Below are positions 60,830-64,000 of a stretch of 64,000 bases of DNA, in pieces. The number at the start of each line of letters is the position of its first letter. Positions within the stretch are counted from its first letter, which is position 1. The notes below the pieces were generated by a model, which worked only from the letters and a program-made list of their open reading frames with translations, did no database searches and was not told the origin of the DNA. Origin of the DNA: Calothrix sp. FI2-JRJ7 (GTDB lineage Bacteria > Cyanobacteriota > Cyanobacteriia > Cyanobacteriales > Nostocaceae); assembly GCA_019359675.1 (NCBI GenBank), contig JAHHGX010000085.1, forward strand, positions 1 through 64,000, written 5' to 3'. Both the position numbers and the translations under genes were made by a program.

Positions 60830-60885
60830 GTAGCACAGGCATCCTGCCTGTGCCATAGTCAAGCAGAATGCCTGTGCCACATAAT
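60830..60885. repeat. CAGGCAT/ATGCCTG dispersed repeat
   Basis: GCACAGGCATCCTGCCTGTGCC followed by AGAATGCCTGTGCC is a typical cyanobacterial dispersed repeat. It lies just after the end of ndhN and may terminate it. No gene. Confidence 0.6.
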
Positions 60886-60891
60886 ATGTTA

Positions 60892-61371
60892 TTAGCTAGC
60901 AACAGCCAAAGTTTTCTCTAAAGGTGTCCAACGGAAACTGCGGTCACCTCCCCGTTCGATAATTACCTTAACTTTCGGTTCCATACTAGGTAATGCGGCT
61001 AAATATTCTATCTCTTGGTCAGAGAGAATATGTCCCTCAATAATCCACAATACAAGTCCCTTTGACTTTGGTGGTAACTGTTCGATTTGATACGACAAAA
61101 TTGGTGGTACATAATATACAGCACCAACAGCCGCACCACTACCATTACTCTTTTTACCAAGGTGTGGAGGTCTTACACCGTGAATGCGAGTTAAATAAGC
61201 AGCCACGTCACCCAAACCGCGCGCAGTAATATTGAGAGTTGCGTATCCGTTTGCACGTAGACGGCGCCGATACCGACCCTCAAAACCGCCTTCGAGTGGT
61301 ACGTAAACGCCAAGGGCGCCGTATTTCTCCAAATCGCGGATTAATCCTTTACCAGTGGTTATTAGTGCCAT
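60892..61371 (-). CDS. ndhN: NDH-1 subunit N
   Basis: This 159-aa oxygenic-photosynthesis-specific NDH-1 subunit sits on the membrane complex that cycles electrons around photosystem I. The conserved pieces are the opening LITTGKGLIRDLEKYGALGV, YVPLEGGFEGRYRRRLRANG, LTARGLGD-type NITARGLGDVAAYLTRIHG, and VRPPHLGKK. The length is normal (about 158-161). It is divergent from rplC, a gene order that I recall from other cyanobacteria. The 700-bp spacer serves both. Confidence 0.95.
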   Translation of the reverse strand: MALITTGKGLIRDLEKYGALGVYVPLEGGFEGRYRRRLRANGYATLNITARGLGDVAAYLTRIHGVRPPHLGKKSNGSGAAVGAVYYVPPILSYQIEQLPPKSKGLVLWIIEGHILSDQEIEYLAALPSMEPKVKVIIERGGDRSFRWTPLEKTLAVAS

Positions 61372-62072
61372 AGATTTTTAGTCATTATCCGACTTTAATA
61401 TATCTATTATCAACTCCGAACTGCTAATTTAAGTTACGCGATAAACTTATAGTCAGCATAGAAACCGGGTTTCTTACGATAACCTACATGCTTAACTATA
61501 ATCTTTCATCAGAAACCCGGTTTCTTTAAATTACCTCTAGACAAATCTTTATAAACGGTTTATATTGTTAGATTGTGACCAAAGTAAAATTTGGTTGCCT
61601 CGTCGCATTGTCTGAAAGTCACAGCTAGATGTGCCGCCATTTGAATTTAGATATATTATAATGTCTAGGTTATGAATCGCGATAAACCGCTAGTTGAAAC
61701 TGGCGCCAGTGGCTGATAGACTTAGAGAGCTTGGGAAAAGTTTGTAGATTCGTTTGTAAATGCATTCTCAGACCCAATTGACTGGTATATTAGTTTTATT
61801 GACTAGTCCCGACAAGTAAGTTGAACCTTGAATATTATATTTAAGGTTGATGTTAAGGCGAAGAACAAAAGGATACTGGAAGCGAATAGCTGTCTAAGTC
61901 CATTTAAAGGCGCCACAATGTCAGAGCAGAAGCAAAGTAAATTAATTCCTTGCTTTCGGCATTGATAAAGGTTTTGCTTTGATAAAAAGTGAATCCCTAA
62001 ATTTATATTGGGCGCGAATAAAGAAAAAGATAAGTACATAGGTACGTATTAAAAAAAGGAGAACCAGTAACT
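61372..62072. other. ndhN-rplC divergent spacer, 701 bp
   Basis: Besides the repeat at 61460-61525 there is AACCTT (61820-61825) and AAGGTT (61841-61846), a small stem in a long AT-rich leader. A TATAAT at about 61657 and TTGACT near 61780 are possible promoter parts for the ribosomal operon, but I could not fix the start. The last 100 bases show no gene; AAAAAAAGGAG precedes the rplC GTG. Confidence 0.5.
61460..61525. repeat. AGAAACC/GGTTTCT element, copy E
   Basis: AGAAACCGGGTTTCT (61460-61474) and AGAAACCCGGTTTCT (61511-61525) with 36 bases between. It lies 89 bp upstream of the ndhN start, in its promoter region. Confidence 0.85.
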
Positions 62073-62711
62073 GTGTCTGTAGGTATTCTCGGCACCAAAC
62101 TGGGCATGACTCAAATTTTTGACGAAGCAGGAGCTGCAATTCCTGTTACGGTCATTCAAGCGGGGCCATGCACTGTTACACAAGTAAAGACAAAACAGAC
62201 CGACGGTTACTCTGCCATTCAGGTTGGCTATCGTGAAGTGAGACCCAAATCTTTGAATAAGCCAAAGTTGGGACATTTAGCAAAGTCGGAAGCGACTTCT
62301 TTGCGTCACTTACGGGAATATCGCATTGAAAATTCTAGCGAGTATTCTTTAGGTCAACAGATTCTGGCAGATATTTTTAGCGCAGGTCAAATAGTTGACG
62401 TATGCGGTACTAGTATTGGTCGAGGTTTTGCGGGTAACCAAAAACGCAATAACTTCGGTCGAGGACCCATGTCACACGGTTCTAAAAACCACCGTGAACC
62501 AGGTTCGATTGGTGCGGGTACAACCCCTGGTCGTGTTTTTCCTGGTATGCGGATGGCTGGTCGTCTCGGTGGTAAGCAGGTAACTATTAAAAAGTTAACT
62601 GTCATTAGAGTTGATACTGAACGTAATTTGTTGCTAATCAAGGGAGCTATTCCTGGCAAACCTGGAGCTTTAGTAAACGTCGTCCCTGCCAATTTAGTCG
62701 GTAGACAATAG
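62073..62711 (+). CDS. rplC: 50S ribosomal protein L3
   Basis: This 212-aa protein is typical L3: [20 protein letters not shown] at the start, then [40 protein letters not shown] and the closing [17 protein letters not shown], with the loop that reaches the peptidyl-transferase centre. It starts with GTG at 62073, after AAAGGAG. It is the first gene of a rplC-rplD-rplW-rplB operon; the S10 gene common in other bacteria is not upstream, which is normal in cyanobacteria. Length normal. Confidence 0.97.
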   Translation: MSVGILGTKLGMTQIFDEAGAAIPVTVIQAGPCTVTQVKTKQTDGYSAIQVGYREVRPKSLNKPKLGHLAKSEATSLRHLREYRIENSSEYSLGQQILADIFSAGQIVDVCGTSIGRGFAGNQKRNNFGRGPMSHGSKNHREPGSIGAGTTPGRVFPGMRMAGRLGGKQVTIKKLTVIRVDTERNLLLIKGAIPGKPGALVNVVPANLVGRQ

Positions 62712-62736
62712 TAGCTTTCTTACGAAGGAAACAGAA

Positions 62737-63369
62737 ATGTTTGAGTATACAGTCAAAAACTGGCAAGGTGAGCAAGTCGAGCAAAAGACGTTCGAGATGA
62801 AGGTTGCTAAGGAATCATCAGCTTCTCACATCGTGCATCGCGCTTTGATTCGACAATTGCACAATTCGCGTAGCGGAACGGCAAATACTAAAACCCGTTC
62901 GGAAGTACGAGGTGGTGGTCGCAAACCTTGGCGCCAAAAAGGAACTGGTCGCGCACGTGCTGGTTCGATACGTTCACCGTTGTGGCGTGGTGGTGGTGTC
63001 ATTTTCGGACCCAAACCGCGTGATTTTAACTTAGATATGAACCGCAAAGAGCGGAAGTTAGCACTGCGTACAGCATTTGCTAGTCGAATTGACGATTTAA
63101 TCGTTGTAGAAGAATTTGGCACCCAAATGTCTCGTCCTAAAACCAAAGAATTGGTGCAGGCAATAACTCGCTGGGGTTCAGAACCTGAGAACAAAACTTT
63201 ATTAATAACTTCGGAACGTGACGATAACGTTTATTACTCAGCTCGTAACGTTGAAAATTTAAAGTTGTTACCAGCAAATCAACTCAACGTTTACGACTTG
63301 TTAAACGCTGACAAAATTATTGTTACCGCCAATGCTTTAGAACAAATTCAGGAGGTCTACAGTGCCTAG
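62737..63369 (+). CDS. rplD: 50S ribosomal protein L4
   Basis: This 210-aa protein shows the L4 core: the basic [20 protein letters not shown] and [20 protein letters not shown] loop that lines the exit tunnel, then [13 protein letters not shown] and the alpha/beta body. It starts 26 bp after rplC with GAAGGAAACAG upstream. It overlaps rplW by 8 bp. In other bacteria L4 represses its own operon, and the long rplC leader would allow such control, but no structural match to the E. coli leader was seen. Confidence 0.97.
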   Translation: MFEYTVKNWQGEQVEQKTFEMKVAKESSASHIVHRALIRQLHNSRSGTANTKTRSEVRGGGRKPWRQKGTGRARAGSIRSPLWRGGGVIFGPKPRDFNLDMNRKERKLALRTAFASRIDDLIVVEEFGTQMSRPKTKELVQAITRWGSEPENKTLLITSERDDNVYYSARNVENLKLLPANQLNVYDLLNADKIIVTANALEQIQEVYSA

Positions 63370-63676
63370 AATTGAGACCCGTGACTTACCTGATTTAGTA
63401 CGTCGCCCGATTGTGACTGAAAAAGCGACTATTAATATGGAGCAAAATAAATATACTTTTGAAGTTGCTCCAAAAGCTGACAAATTGCAAATTAGAGAAG
63501 CAATTGAAAGCTTATTTGATGTCAAAGTTGTAAAAGTCAACACTGCAAACCCACCACGTAAAAAACGTCGTGTAGGTAAGTTTGTTGGCTACAAGCCCCA
63601 TTACAAGCGTGCGATAGTCACTGTCGCTCCTGGGGATGAAGAGAAAATTAGAAAAGTCCTATTCCCAGAAGTGTAA
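63362..63676 (+). CDS. rplW: 50S ribosomal protein L23
   Basis: This 104-aa protein has the L23 features: [60 protein letters not shown] and [20 protein letters not shown]. It sits at the tunnel exit and is the docking site for trigger factor and SRP. The start is GTG at 63362, 8 bp inside rplD, with AGGAGG before it; translation is coupled. Length normal for bacteria. Confidence 0.97.
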   Translation: MPRIETRDLPDLVRRPIVTEKATINMEQNKYTFEVAPKADKLQIREAIESLFDVKVVKVNTANPPRKKRRVGKFVGYKPHYKRAIVTVAPGDEEKIRKVLFPEV

Positions 63677-63685
63677 AAAAGCAAA

Positions 63686-64000
63686 ATGGGTACTCGTTCT
63701 TTCCGTCCCTATACTCCCAGTACGCGACAAGTCACAATTTCGGACTTCGCAGAAATTACTAAAAAAGACCCAGAAAAGTCTTTAACCGTCTACAAACACC
63801 GCGCTAAAGGTCGTAACAACCAAGGACGCATTACATGTCGTCATCGCGGTGGTGGACACAAAAGACTTTATCGGATTATCGATTTTAAACGCGACAAGCG
63901 CAATATTCCGGCAAACGTCATCGCTATTGAGTACGACCCAAACCGTAACGCTCGCATTGCGCTTGTGCAATACGAAGACGGCGAAAAGCGTTATATCATT
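63686..64000 (+). CDS. rplB: 50S ribosomal protein L2, N-terminal part (cut by window end)
   Basis: The first 105 codons are open to the last base of the window. The N-terminus [20 protein letters not shown], then [20 protein letters not shown] and [20 protein letters not shown], is typical of cyanobacterial L2. The full protein should be about 287 aa; the missing 180 or so lie beyond the window. It starts 9 bp after the rplW stop. The ATG lacks a strong Shine-Dalgarno, as expected for a translationally coupled gene. Confidence 0.96.
   Translation, partial: MGTRSFRPYTPSTRQVTISDFAEITKKDPEKSLTVYKHRAKGRNNQGRITCRHRGGGHKRLYRIIDFKRDKRNIPANVIAIEYDPNRNARIALVQYEDGEKRYII

Overview
The window reads as chromosome of a cyanobacterium, most likely a filamentous nitrogen-fixing one (Nostocales-like). 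The evidence is ndhN divergent from an rplC-rplD-rplW-rplB ribosomal operon, a cyanoglobin-type glbN, an ndhH remnant, a hyp maturation cluster preceded by NHL and NifU-like genes as in Nostoc, AMIN and DUF3172 proteins, a CHASE2 kinase, and many short cyanobacterial dispersed repeats. The genus cannot be named from sequence alone. The DNA is AT-rich (roughly 39% GC by eye) but dotted with the hexamer GGCGCC, about 100 times. The usual cyanobacterial HIP1 octamer GCGATCGC was not seen.

Layout. 1-2.7 kb: small hypothetical genes, a broken Rpn-type nuclease gene and a promoter with a long inverted repeat. 2.7-5.5 kb: a stress operon (YflT-like protein, hemerythrin, DoxX, DUF72). 5.5-11.3 kb: a reverse-strand surface-polysaccharide operon with a two-domain glycosyltransferase, Wzm/Wzt ABC exporter and a GlfT2-like galactofuranosyltransferase. 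11.8-19.4 kb: small genes, glbN, an erythromycin-esterase-like protein, a UbiG-like methyltransferase, and several gene remnants (dnaJ/cbpM, ndhH, AI-2E permease). 19.7-23.1 kb: an MFS exporter facing a GT1 glycosyltransferase and a SRPBCC protein. 23.4-32 kb: acidic hypothetical proteins, the Leloir genes galT and galK with an M24-like protein between them, a dead AAA ATPase, and a GH2 beta-galactosidase-like enzyme. 32.5-34.7 kb: a TetR regulator carrying a transposase-type zinc ribbon, next to a Rieske oxygenase. 35.4-41 kb: NifU-like, NHL, hypF, hypC, hypD. 41.8-50.7 kb: GNAT, a subtilase with a lectin-like propeller, a glycosyltransferase, a class V aminotransferase, a RecB-like nuclease and a phytase-like esterase. 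50.9-60.7 kb: two Ser/Thr kinases around tRNA-Asp, a dead and an intact CPA2 antiporter, an AMIN protein and DUF3172. 60.9-64 kb: ndhN and the ribosomal protein operon, with rplB running off the end.

Genes that plausibly work together are the galactan-like export locus, GH2 with GalT and GalK for galactoside use, the hyp genes for NiFe-hydrogenase cofactor assembly, and the hemerythrin/DoxX/YflT stress set. The other strong theme is decay and repeat traffic. At least seven gene remnants and four families of short inverted-repeat elements are present. Two of the elements now encode the C-termini of neighbouring proteins, and one 48-bp perfect palindrome lies across a stop codon.
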